Positions 5,050-12,666 of a stretch of DNA of 12,666 nt are shown one piece after another (the first letter of the stretch is position 1; each line of letters opens with the position of its first letter). The notes under the pieces were generated by a model. The model was not told the DNA's origin. It saw nothing but the letters and a program-made list of their open reading frames with translations, and made no database searches. Source of the stretch: an uncultured Bacilli bacterium (GTDB taxonomy: Bacteria > Bacillota_I > Bacilli_A > RF39 > UBA660); contig CANRKE010000034.1 of the NCBI GenBank assembly GCA_947631135.1, forward strand, positions 1 through 12,666. Direction: 5' to 3'. The position numbers were made by a program, and so were the translations under genes.

Positions 5050-6453
5050 TTAATCAACTTCTATTACCCATGGATTTGTTTTTGTTCCATTACCACTACT
5101 AATATTTATATCACCATTTAGTGTAACAACTGGCCTAATAGACATTGGTGTTGCTGTGCTACTACTATACTGACTAGCAGTATACATATTGGATATATAT
5201 GACGAGCTATGTTTAGATACATAAGCTGTATCACTAGTCCAAAAACCATTTAACGAATATTGAAACATAGTATTATCATTATTATAAACTCCATAAGTTT
5301 CACTACCACTATTAGTACTTAGATTTGCCCCCATATATATATATTCTGCTTCAGTAAGAAGACCAACATATGAATTATTAAATTTAACATGATTAATATC
5401 AGTGTAATTACATTCTTTAATATTTTGTGCATTTATTATACTTTTATTAGACCAAATTAGAGAAGAATAATTATAACTTGCAGTATTATCATCATTAGAT
5501 ATTGTATAACAATACTTTGAACTTTTAAATATGGCTTTACTATTATTTTTATATGCTTTATATGGATTAATCCATTGTTCTAATTTTGTTTTCACATTAC
5601 TATTTAAATAATTTGTTGCAGAAGATGCTTCAGCACTTGTACCCATATAAATATCATTATATTTGTCACTTGCAATACCGGCATCAGTTATTATTTTAAT
5701 GCTTTTGTTCAAATTATCATAACTAACTACTCTCCATAATATATCTTGTTCTTTTTGTCCAGTATAATCAATATCTTCGCTATATTTCATTTTTTGAATT
5801 TTTATATAGTTGTTATCAACAGGGCCAACAAATGAACAATAATCATTCTCACAATATATACCCGGTTGTGTATTTAGTTTTTTACCATCCATTATATTTC
5901 TTGTACTCAAAAAACCACTTGGATTTTGATTTATACTATTAAATACATCAATTGCTTTACCATTATAATCCCCTCCTCCAGTTGTATTACTATCTAACTT
6001 TAAATAATTATCATAATCTTCTAGTGCAGATAAACCAGCATCAGCTAATCTATTATCACAATTACTATCTACATATTCATATTGTAGTACCTTAACACCA
6101 TTAACTTGTCCAACACTTACATTAACTGATCCATCAAATTTTTCATTTTTAGTAAGTGGATCATCAGGTATTTCTTTAATATATTGTCCTTGTAATAAAT
6201 CTGAAAGTGTAACACAATAAGTTTGATCCTTGATGGTTGCAACATTCCATTTATTTTTATTATCTAAAACATAACTTTCAGTTGCACTTTCAAACTCTTT
6301 GACTTGTAAATCATGAGATTTTTTCTTACTCTTGCTAGATAAGTTCATAGCTGATGGTACAGCAATACCAACAATTGCAAGCATAATTGCAATTGTTACA
6401 ACAAGTTCAACTAAAGTAAATCCTTTCTTATTTTTATTGAATAATTTTGTCAT
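5050..6453 (-). CDS. Large type IV prepilin with C-terminal extracellular domain
   Basis: 467 residues, far longer than usual major pilins (about 100-200). The signal is the textbook NKNKKG|FTLVELVVTIAIM, with Glu16 as mature position 5 and a helix to about residue 35. Residues 36-150 resemble a small pilin core with Cys80 and Cys132 that could pair. After a Gly-rich linker (159-164) comes a second domain with WRVV (240-243), LLTEAEY (365-371), FWTSD (404-408), SIRPVVTL (438-445) and GNGTKTNPWVI (454-464). This pattern resembles modules in surface proteins of gut mollicute-like bacteria with a sulfatase-modifying-factor or lectin-like fold (DUF6273-like); that match is from memory and unproven. 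AAGAGG lies 6 nt before the ATG. First gene of the operon. Likely a displayed adhesive subunit rather than the bulk fibre. Confidence 0.85.
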   Translation of the reverse strand: MTKLFNKNKKGFTLVELVVTIAIMLAIVGIAVPSAMNLSSKSKKKSHDLQVKEFESATESYVLDNKNKWNVATIKDQTYCVTLSDLLQGQYIKEIPDDPLTKNEKFDGSVNVSVGQVNGVKVLQYEYVDSNCDNRLADAGLSALEDYDNYLKLDSNTTGGGDYNGKAIDVFNSINQNPSGFLSTRNIMDGKKLNTQPGIYCENDYCSFVGPVDNNYIKIQKMKYSEDIDYTGQKEQDILWRVVSYDNLNKSIKIITDAGIASDKYNDIYMGTSAEASSATNYLNSNVKTKLEQWINPYKAYKNNSKAIFKSSKYCYTISNDDNTASYNYSSLIWSNKSIINAQNIKECNYTDINHVKFNNSYVGLLTEAEYIYMGANLSTNSGSETYGVYNNDNTMFQYSLNGFWTSDTAYVSKHSSSYISNMYTASQYSSSTATPMSIRPVVTLNGDINISSGNGTKTNPWVIEVD

Positions 6454-6482
6454 ATGAAACCTCTTTTCTACTATATATTTTT

Positions 6483-6511
6483 ATTTTACCAAATATTAAA
6501 TATTTAATCCA
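6483..6511 (-). promoter_or_regulatory. Putative promoter of the pilin operon
   Basis: Minus strand: extended -10 TGG then TAAAAT (6483-6488), a 17-bp spacer and a weak -35 TGGATT (6506-6511). A perfect 14-bp palindrome ATTAAATATTTAAT (6495-6508) fills the spacer and could be an operator, or a chance product of AT-rich sequence. Predicted start near 6476, about 23 nt before the first pilin ATG. Confidence 0.4.
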
Positions 6512-6522
6512 CTTATAATATT

Positions 6523-6561
6523 AAAAAAAATAATAATTTACATTAAATGTACATCATTATT
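6523..6561 (-). terminator. Rho-independent terminator of the dnaG-rpoD-trmK-miaB operon
   Basis: Minus strand: 15-position stem (6547-6561 with 6529-6543) with one mismatch and one G-U pair, a 3-nt loop and eight consecutive T (6523-6530, the last two within the arm). The miaB stop codon lies inside the left arm, so terminator and coding end overlap. Confidence 0.82.
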
Positions 6562-7969
6562 TTATTATTCCATCTAAACTCCAAGTTTTAGCATCACTAA
6601 TATAAACATCAACTATTTTACCAATTAAATCTGCACCACCACTAATATTTACTAACTTTTGTCCCTCAGTATATCCACAAACTTGATTAGGATCTTTTTC
6701 ACTTATATTTTCAACTAAAACTTTAACTGTTTTACCTATTAATTTCTTATTATTTTCTAATGCATATTTATTAATATGTTCATTTAATACTTCTAATCTT
6801 TCTTGTTTTACTTTAAGAGGTATCTCATCTTTAATTAAACTAGCTGGTGTACCCTCCCTTTTTGAGTATATAAAAGTATATGCTAAATCAAATTTACAAT
6901 AATCTACTAAATCTAATGTAGCTTTAAAATCTTCATCACTTTCATTAGGAAAACCTACTATTATATCTGTAGTTATACTAACATCTTTAACTCTTGATTT
7001 AATTTTATTAAATAGTTCAATATATTCTTCTTTAGTATATCTTCTACCCATTTTCTTTAAAATATCATTACTACCAGATTGTACAGGTAAATGAACAAAT
7101 GGCATAACATTATCACAACTAGCTATAGCATCTATCATTTTATCAGTAAAATCCCAAGGATGAGATGTAACAAATCTTATTCTTTTAATTTCTGTTTTAG
7201 AAACATCTAAAAGTAAATCTTCCATACCATAGTCATCATATAAATCTTTACCATAAGCATTTACATTTTGACCTAGCAAAGTAATTTCTAGTACACCATC
7301 TTTAATTAAATCATTAACTTCATTTATTATATCTTCTTTTTTTCTACTTCTTTGCTTACCTCTAGTATAAGGAACAATGCAATACGTACAGAATTTATCA
7401 CACCCATACATTATATTTACCCATGCTTTATACTTGTTATCTCTAGCATAATGCATATTTTCAATAACGTCACCCTCTATCGATAATACCTCTATTCTTT
7501 TTTCGTTATTTTTTATTACATCATATAGCATTTTAGGAAGTTCATGTATATTATGTGTACCAAAGATTATATCTACCCATTTATATTTATTTCTAATTTC
7601 TTCTACTACATTTTCTTCTTGTGCCATACAACCACATAAACATGTTATAACACCACTATCCATTTCTTTTCTGTGTTTAATTCTTCCTAACATACCAAAT
7701 ACTTTATTGTGTGCATTTTCTCTAATTGCACAAGTATTTAAAATAATAATATCTGCACTATCCATATCTTTTGCTTCTTTAAAATTCATTTCTAACATCA
7801 TAGCTCTAATATTTTCACTATCATGTTCATTCATTTGACATCCATAAGTTTTAATAAAGAAAGTTTTATTTCCTATTTTTAATTTATCATCTATCCCTGT
7901 TACATCATATTTAAATTCTACTTCTTTATTAGTTCTTATTCTAGCTTGTTTTAAATTAGGTACATTCAT
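6557..7969 (-). CDS. miaB: tRNA-2-methylthio-N6-dimethylallyladenosine synthase MiaB
   Basis: Radical-SAM methylthiotransferase that converts i6A37 to ms2i6A37 in tRNAs reading UNN codons. Seen: an N-terminal UPF0004 domain with the three auxiliary cluster cysteines C44 (TYGCQMN), C80 (LNTCAIRE) and C114 (CGCMAQ); the SAM cluster C190-x3-C194-x2-C197 (GCDKFCTYCIVPYTRG); then a C-terminal TRAM region (about 405-470). The C44 and C80 contexts, TYGCQMNEHDSE and NTCAIRENA, fit MiaB better than RimO or MtaB. At 470 residues with a roughly 35-residue leader before the core, it has the length of Bacillus YmcB. AGGAAG lies 8 nt before the ATG, and the gene starts 15 nt after trmK. Last gene of its operon. 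It needs MiaA product (i6A) as substrate; miaA is not in the window. Confidence 0.96.
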   Translation of the reverse strand: MNVPNLKQARIRTNKEVEFKYDVTGIDDKLKIGNKTFFIKTYGCQMNEHDSENIRAMMLEMNFKEAKDMDSADIIILNTCAIRENAHNKVFGMLGRIKHRKEMDSGVITCLCGCMAQEENVVEEIRNKYKWVDIIFGTHNIHELPKMLYDVIKNNEKRIEVLSIEGDVIENMHYARDNKYKAWVNIMYGCDKFCTYCIVPYTRGKQRSRKKEDIINEVNDLIKDGVLEITLLGQNVNAYGKDLYDDYGMEDLLLDVSKTEIKRIRFVTSHPWDFTDKMIDAIASCDNVMPFVHLPVQSGSNDILKKMGRRYTKEEYIELFNKIKSRVKDVSITTDIIVGFPNESDEDFKATLDLVDYCKFDLAYTFIYSKREGTPASLIKDEIPLKVKQERLEVLNEHINKYALENNKKLIGKTVKVLVENISEKDPNQVCGYTEGQKLVNISGGADLIGKIVDVYISDAKTWSLDGIIK

Positions 7970-7984
7970 TTAAATCACTTCCTA

Positions 7985-8635
7985 CTATTCATTTAAAAAG
8001 TTTAATAACATTCTAATATTATCTACTTCTTTATTTCTTAATATTTCCATATATTTATCTATTAAATAATTTTTATATTTAATAAATATATCACTATTTC
8101 TATATTTATGTTCACCAAAATATAATTCACTTAAATTATATTTTATTAATTTATTACTATTTTCAAATACTATAATAGTATAATATTTACCTTTATCATA
8201 TACCATTACTTCATTAACTATTTTAAAATAATTATCTAAAAAATATTTTCTTATACTATATAAATCATTATTTGATTCTATAATAATTTTATTACAATTT
8301 CTAACTTTATCTATATCTTTTTTAATTATATTAATTATTGTACTTGCTCCCATACCACTTATTACTATTGTATCAAATTTATCATTAATACATTCTAATC
8401 CATTAGATAAAACTATTTTTATTTTATCTTCTAAATTATATTTTTCTATATTTTTCTTAGCTTCTTTTAATGGTAATTTATTAATATCACTAGCTATTAC
8501 TTTACAATTTTTATTTATAACAAGATATATTGAAAGTAGAGCATGATCACATCCAACATCAACCACACTAGAATTATCTAAAACTAAATCTCCAATAGTT
8601 TTAAGTCTATTAGAGATTTTTATATTATTAGTCAA
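7985..8635 (-). CDS. trmK: tRNA (adenine(22)-N1)-methyltransferase TrmK
   Basis: SAM-dependent enzyme that methylates N1 of A22 in the tRNA D-loop. The 216 residues show the Rossmann motif I VDVGCDHALL (25-34), an acidic ribose-binding turn ASDIN (48-52) and the family motif ISGMGA (92-97; usually IAGMGG), then an all-helical Lys/Tyr-rich C-terminal part. Gene order after the primary sigma gene is the same as yqfN (trmK) in Bacillus, which supports the assignment. The start is TTG at 8635, overlapping the last 8 bases of rpoD, with AAAGGA 8 nt upstream inside rpoD; no ATG nearby is in frame before motif I. TTG plus overlap suggests translational coupling and modest output. Stop is TAG. Confidence 0.88.
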   Translation of the reverse strand: MTNNIKISNRLKTIGDLVLDNSSVVDVGCDHALLSIYLVINKNCKVIASDINKLPLKEAKKNIEKYNLEDKIKIVLSNGLECINDKFDTIVISGMGASTIINIIKKDIDKVRNCNKIIIESNNDLYSIRKYFLDNYFKIVNEVMVYDKGKYYTIIVFENSNKLIKYNLSELYFGEHKYRNSDIFIKYKNYLIDKYMEILRNKEVDNIRMLLNFLNE

Positions 8636-9710
8636 CCATGAAGTCCTTTAGTTTTTTTGATCTAGATGGATGTCTTAATTTTCTTAATGCTTTAGCTTCA
8701 ATTTGTCTAATTCTTTCTCTTGTTACACCAAATATTTGTCCTACTTCCTCTAATGTTCTACAAGTTCCATCTATAAGTCCAAACCTAAGTTTAAGAACTT
8801 GTGCTTCCCTTTCAGTAAGTGTCATTAATACTCCACTAATTTGTTCTTTTAACATTTCATTAACTGTAAATTCTTCTGGGCTCATAGAATCTCTATCAGG
8901 TATAAAATCTCCTAAATGTGAATCTTCTTCTTCACCTATTGGTGTATCCAAACTAACTGGATCTTGACTTATTTTTAGTATTTCACGAACTCTATCTACT
9001 GGCATCTTCATTCTTTGTGCAAGTTCTTCTTCACTAGGTTCTCTGTTTAACTCAAGTGTAAGTTGTCTTTGATGTCTAGTCATTCTATTTATAGTTTCAA
9101 CCATATGTACAGGAACTCTTATAGTACGTGCTTGATCAGCAATTGCACGTGTAATAGCTTGTCTAATCCACCATGTTGCATATGTAGAAAATTTATATCC
9201 TTTAGATGAATCAAATTTTTCTACTGCTTTCATAAGACCAATATTTCCTTCTTGAATAAGATCAAGAAATAACATTCCACGTCCTACATATCTTTTAGCT
9301 ATTGATACAACTAATCTTAAATTAGCTTCTGCAAGTATTCTTTTAGCTTCTTCATCTCCCTTTTCAATTCTTTTAGATAGTTCTAATTCTTCATCAAGAG
9401 ATAATAAAGATATTCTACCAATTTCTTTTAAATACATTCTAACTGGATCATTAATATTTATATCTTTTGTAATTTCAGAATCAGATAGTATTACTGCACC
9501 ATCTTCATCATCATCTTGATCTTGTTCGTTTTCAGATACTATATGAATATTATTTTCAGTTAATATATTATATAGATGATCTAACGAATCACTATCCATA
9601 TCCAACCCTTTTAAACTGTTTGCAAGTTGTTCATAAGTAAGACGACCTTCTTTTTTCCCTAACTCAAGAAGTTCTTTTTCTCTTTCTTCTAAAGTTTTAA
9701 TTTCTTGCAT
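8628..9710 (-). CDS. rpoD: RNA polymerase primary sigma factor RpoD (SigA)
   Basis: Housekeeping sigma factor that directs core polymerase to TTGACA/TATAAT promoters such as those seen in this window. The 360 residues match Bacillus SigA in length: region 1.1 (about 1-60), an acidic run DQDDDED (64-70), region 1.2 DPVRMYLKEIGRI (88-100), region 2 with the -10-melting segment YKFSTYATWWIRQAITRAI (172-190), region 3 (about 200-260) and region 4.2 helix-turn-helix EEVGQIFGVTRERIRQIE (321-338). The ATG at 9710 has GGGAG 9 nt upstream; the in-frame GTG at 9716 has the same site only 3 nt away, so ATG is preferred. The start overlaps the end of dnaG by 14 bases. Confidence 0.97.
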   Translation of the reverse strand: MQEIKTLEEREKELLELGKKEGRLTYEQLANSLKGLDMDSDSLDHLYNILTENNIHIVSENEQDQDDDEDGAVILSDSEITKDININDPVRMYLKEIGRISLLSLDEELELSKRIEKGDEEAKRILAEANLRLVVSIAKRYVGRGMLFLDLIQEGNIGLMKAVEKFDSSKGYKFSTYATWWIRQAITRAIADQARTIRVPVHMVETINRMTRHQRQLTLELNREPSEEELAQRMKMPVDRVREILKISQDPVSLDTPIGEEEDSHLGDFIPDRDSMSPEEFTVNEMLKEQISGVLMTLTEREAQVLKLRFGLIDGTCRTLEEVGQIFGVTRERIRQIEAKALRKLRHPSRSKKLKDFMVD

Positions 9711-11568
9711 TTTCACACACTCCCACTTTTAAATCCATTATCTTATTAAATAGTTCTTTCTTTTCTTCGTTATCTTTTGCATTCTTCATTTCTTGTTGTA
9801 ATCTTTTTATCTCATTTTTTAAATTATATTCTTTTAGAACATTGAAATAATCAGTTATTTCTTCTTCTGTGTAATCTTTTTTATAATCATAATTTAAGAT
9901 TTCGCCCACTAAATCTACTAGTTCTTTTTTATCAGATAGATAATTTAAAAAATCACTAATGTTAATTGTATCATATTTTTTAACAAAATACATCACTTCT
10001 GATGCTAAAAATCTATTTTTTTTCGTTGGTAGATAAGGAAATGTCTTTTCATATTTATAAGTTATGTCTTTATTGTGTAACATATAATATAAAATTCTGT
10101 TTTCAGCTTTTTCATATTTTGACTTAATTTTTCTATTTGGTATACCACTATCTTTTATTATTTCCCTCTTTTTAGGTGTATATACTTTTCTTTGATTATT
10201 ATTTTGATATGGATTATAATTATCATAATTTACATCACTAGAAATATTTTGATTATTAATTGATTGTTCAACTAATTTCTTATTATCTTCTTCTAATGAT
10301 TTATTTAACTTATTCATAAGTGTATTAAAACTTATATCTATTTCATTTGCAACTTTTTTAAGTGTAAGTTCTCTTAATACATCATCGTCCATCATCTTTA
10401 CTTCTTCAATAACACTATTTATATATTCACTTATCTCAACATTATCATTTATATTTTTACCCTCTTTTAAATAATTAATTTTAAAATCTACAAAATTTGT
10501 TGCATTATCTATCTTTTCTTTAAACTTTTTAACACCATATTTAAGTATATACTCATCAGGATCTAATGATCCTTCTAATCTTACTACTTTTGGATTAATA
10601 CCTATTTTATAAAGTTCATTACCACATGAATATGTAGCTTTAGCTCCTGCACTATCTCCATCAAAACATAATACTACATTATGACTCATTTTTTTAATTA
10701 AACTAGCTTGTTCTTGTGTTAAGGCAGTACCCATTGTTGCAACTACATTTTTAATTCCAACTGAGTGAGCCCTAATTACATCCATAAACCCTTCCATAAT
10801 TATTACTTGAGATAACATTCTAACTTCATTTTTAGCTCTATGATAATTATATAGGTTAAGTCCCTTAGTGAATATTTTAGTTTCTTTAGTATTAATATAT
10901 TTTGCTTGATCTTCACCATTATATATTCTTCCACTATATCCTATTATTTTACCTTCTCTATTAAATAGTGGAAACATTATTCTGTTTATATATAAATCTT
11001 GATATCCATAATCTGTTTTATTAGATAATCCAATATCAACTAAATCTTGTTCTTTATATCCTTTTTTTACTAATAGTTTAGTTAGACTTTTATCAAAACC
11101 GAGTGCTAAACCAATTTTAAATTCTTTGATTATTTCTTCATTTATTTTCCTATTTTCTAAATATTTTATTGCATCAATACCTTTTTCAGTCTTTAAATTA
11201 TTTTGATAAAATTTATTACTTAATTCATATATTTCATAATATTTCGAATAGTCATCTTTCTTTTCATATGTACCTATATTAAGTGGTATTCCACATTTAT
11301 CCCCCAATATCTTCATTGCTTCTATATAATTTACATTTTCAAAATCCATTACAAAAGATACAACATTCCCTTTTGCTCCACATACAAAACAATTATATAT
11401 TTTCTTCTCTCTTGATACACTCATAGATGGTGAATGATCGTCATGAAAAGGGCATAAACCAAAGTAGTTTCTTCCCTTCTTAGTTAATGGTATATAACTT
11501 GATATTACTTCAACTATATCAGACTTATTTCTGATTTCTTCTAATTTTTCATTAGAAATACTATTCAT
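9697..11568 (-). CDS. dnaG: DNA primase DnaG
   Basis: Makes RNA primers for lagging-strand and fork-restart synthesis, working with the DnaB-type helicase. The 623 residues show a CHC2 zinc-binding domain (C39, H42, C60, C63), a catalytic RNA-polymerase core with the TOPRIM signatures EGFMD (259-263) and DGDSAG (303-308) and conserved ATMGTALT (277-284), then an Asn-rich linker (about 433-485) and a helical C-terminal helicase-binding domain (about 486-620). The start at 11568 has GGAG 8 nt upstream; the in-frame TTG at 11595 has none. First gene of the operon with rpoD, trmK and miaB; its end overlaps rpoD. Length is close to the 603 residues of Bacillus DnaG. Confidence 0.97.
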   Translation of the reverse strand: MNSISNEKLEEIRNKSDIVEVISSYIPLTKKGRNYFGLCPFHDDHSPSMSVSREKKIYNCFVCGAKGNVVSFVMDFENVNYIEAMKILGDKCGIPLNIGTYEKKDDYSKYYEIYELSNKFYQNNLKTEKGIDAIKYLENRKINEEIIKEFKIGLALGFDKSLTKLLVKKGYKEQDLVDIGLSNKTDYGYQDLYINRIMFPLFNREGKIIGYSGRIYNGEDQAKYINTKETKIFTKGLNLYNYHRAKNEVRMLSQVIIMEGFMDVIRAHSVGIKNVVATMGTALTQEQASLIKKMSHNVVLCFDGDSAGAKATYSCGNELYKIGINPKVVRLEGSLDPDEYILKYGVKKFKEKIDNATNFVDFKINYLKEGKNINDNVEISEYINSVIEEVKMMDDDVLRELTLKKVANEIDISFNTLMNKLNKSLEEDNKKLVEQSINNQNISSDVNYDNYNPYQNNNQRKVYTPKKREIIKDSGIPNRKIKSKYEKAENRILYYMLHNKDITYKYEKTFPYLPTKKNRFLASEVMYFVKKYDTINISDFLNYLSDKKELVDLVGEILNYDYKKDYTEEEITDYFNVLKEYNLKNEIKRLQQEMKNAKDNEEKKELFNKIMDLKVGVCENARN

Positions 11569-11591
11569 AATACCATCTCCATCCAAATAAA

Positions 11592-11630
11592 ACAAGATAA
11601 ATAAGATATATACAATATATCACAAGATAA
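11592..11630. repeat. Direct repeats flanking a dyad over the dnaG promoter
   Basis: ACAAGATAA occurs at 11592-11600 and 11622-11630, exactly 30 bp apart. Between them is a perfect 7-3-7 dyad GATATAT-ACA-ATATATC (11605-11621) covering the -10 and predicted start. It may be a regulator site, but AT-rich sequence produces such dyads by chance. Confidence 0.45.
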
Positions 11631-11642
11631 TTTTAATGTAAA
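11614..11642 (-). promoter_or_regulatory. Promoter of the dnaG-rpoD-trmK-miaB operon
   Basis: Minus strand: TTTACA (11637-11642, 5 of 6), a 17-bp spacer ending in TGA (extended -10), then TATATT (11614-11619, 5 of 6). Predicted start near 11607, giving a leader of about 39 nt before dnaG. No other good promoter is seen before the terminator at 6523. Confidence 0.65.
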
Positions 11643-11668
11643 TAAAATTTAATAAAATAAAATATAAT

Positions 11669-12666
11669 TTATAGTTGTAGTTTTAATTTTTTTGTTCCTG
11701 AATTCTTATTATTTAACATATCATAAATATTGATATTTAAATTATATTTTAATGCATATTTACCAATATGTTTTATATTTGGTAGTGATAACGTTATTAA
11801 ATTTTCATTATTGTATAAAAATTTATCTCCTATATTAGCTACATATGTTAATGTTAATGTTGTTAGATTTTCATTACAGTACAAAAAATCATTCCCTATA
11901 TTAATTACATTTGATAAGATTAATTCTGTTAATTTGATATTATAAAATAAAAAATAATCTCCTATACTTATTACATTTGGTAATGATAACATTGTTAGTT
12001 CTTCGTTTTCGCATAAAAAGTAATATCCTATATTTTTTGCATTAGGTAATATTAATGTTGTTAATATTTTGTTATTGAATAAAAAATAATCTCCTATACT
12101 TATTACATTTGGTAATATTAATGTTGTTAATTCTTTGTTATTGTATAAAAACCTATCTCCTATATTTTCTACCTTTTCAAGTTCTAATTCTATTAAATTT
12201 TTATTAAAATATAAAAAGTGATCTCCTACATTTTTAACATTATTATTTATATATCCAATCATATTGTTATTTTTATCTAACTTAATTATTATATTTTCTT
12301 TATTCTCAGAACTTATAATAATTTCTTTTCCGTATTCTTTTTTTAATACTCTTACTTTATCAAATTCTCCTATAGTATCTGTAAATGAATCTTTAATCTT
12401 TTTATCATATTTTATTATCTTTTTATCTATCATATCTAATACAAAATAATCAAATACTATATATCTTAATTTATCATATTTCTTTACAGTACCATTATCT
12501 ATTATTATATTATCAGAACAACAATAATATATATCGTAATGTTCGCAATTATATTTATAATATTTACCTTGATGAGGTTGATATCCGGAAATCTCAAAAT
12601 TATTATTTTTATATTTTTGTACTATATTATAATATTTTTCAAAACTATATGTTAATCCTGGAATTA
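11669..12666 (-). CDS. Leucine-rich-repeat protein, 5' end beyond window
   Basis: 331 codons are visible before the TAA at 11669, and the frame is still open at the right edge, so the true start is outside. The Met codon at 12433 (visible residue 78) has no ribosome site and is internal. Residues 1-142 form a Tyr/Lys/Asp-rich region with Cys at 40, 48 and 49 and no recognised motif. Residues 143-318 are eight tandem 22-residue repeats of pattern V-x-x-I-G-D-x-F-L-x-x-N-x-x-L-x-x-L-x-L-P-N, like the LRR_5/BspA type; the eighth is degenerate and ends the solenoid. A 13-residue basic tail follows. Repeats of this type bind proteins or host ligands in surface proteins, but the N terminus, and hence any signal peptide, cannot be seen, so location and partner are unknown. 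No clear terminator follows. Confidence 0.85.
   Translation of the reverse strand, partial: IPGLTYSFEKYYNIVQKYKNNNFEISGYQPHQGKYYKYNCEHYDIYYCCSDNIIIDNGTVKKYDKLRYIVFDYFVLDMIDKKIIKYDKKIKDSFTDTIGEFDKVRVLKKEYGKEIIISSENKENIIIKLDKNNNMIGYINNNVKNVGDHFLYFNKNLIELELEKVENIGDRFLYNNKELTTLILPNVISIGDYFLFNNKILTTLILPNAKNIGYYFLCENEELTMLSLPNVISIGDYFLFYNIKLTELILSNVINIGNDFLYCNENLTTLTLTYVANIGDKFLYNNENLITLSLPNIKHIGKYALKYNLNINIYDMLNNKNSGTKKLKLQL
11711..12238 (-). repeat. Eight tandem 66-bp leucine-rich-repeat units
   Basis: Period is 66 bp (22 codons) with no insertions. Copies at 11946-11984 and 12078-12116 are identical over 39 bases, 132 bp (two units) apart, and a 21-base block at 12045-12065 recurs exactly at 12111-12131, 66 bp away. 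Such identity suggests recent duplication or gene conversion. Confidence 0.9.

Noticed and set aside
8638..8967. Plus-strand open frame opposite rpoD
   Set aside because: Antisense of sigma region 4; no independent support.
11711..12238. CRISPR-like periodic repeat
   Set aside because: The 66-bp period is in frame and encodes 22-residue leucine-rich repeats; there are no constant repeats with unique spacers.

Overview
This is an AT-rich chromosomal window from a low-GC Gram-positive lineage of the Bacillota/Mycoplasmatota type. Evidence for that placement: a CIRCE heat-shock operator, a dnaG-rpoD-trmK gene order as in Bacilli, a ClpB lacking its N-terminal domain (as in mollicutes), mostly TAA stops, and AGGAGG-type ribosome sites about 8-9 nt before most start codons. 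UGA serves as a stop (4503-4505), so the code is not the mycoplasma code. The exact genus cannot be read from the sequence; an uncultured gut Bacilli/RF39-like organism is my inference. Every gene is on the minus strand.

Layout in plus coordinates: (1) 1-1120, an Rpn/PD-(D/E)XK nuclease gene cut by the left edge, with an apparent second gene inside it. (2) 1341-3522, clpB with a consensus sigma-A promoter embedded in a CIRCE operator. (3) 3576-3666, tRNA-Ser(GCU) with its own promoter and terminator. (4) 3758-6453, four overlapping or abutting genes for type IV pilin-like (pseudopilin) proteins; the first is large with an extracellular C-terminal domain, and the last is tiny and lacks Glu5. 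(5) 6523-11642, the operon dnaG-rpoD-trmK-miaB, from an extended -10 promoter to a strong terminator. (6) 11669-12666, a leucine-rich-repeat protein cut by the right edge; its frame stays open past the internal Met codon at 12433.

How the genes work together: dnaG (primer synthesis) and rpoD (primary sigma factor) form the classical macromolecular-synthesis pair, followed by two tRNA-modification enzymes. clpB is a HrcA-controlled disaggregase gene. The pilin operon encodes fibre subunits only; the peptidase, ATPase and membrane platform must lie elsewhere.

The best candidate for an underdescribed system is the Rpn locus. Within the nuclease reading frame there is a near-consensus promoter (TTGATA-N17-TATAAT), then a perfect AGGAGG 8 nt before an in-frame ATG (373). 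This start would yield only the C-terminal part, which carries thirteen glycines at exact four-residue spacing. That matches the architecture reported for E. coli Rpn proteins, where a separately translated C-terminal domain (RpnS) inhibits the toxic full-length nuclease (RpnL) in phage defence.
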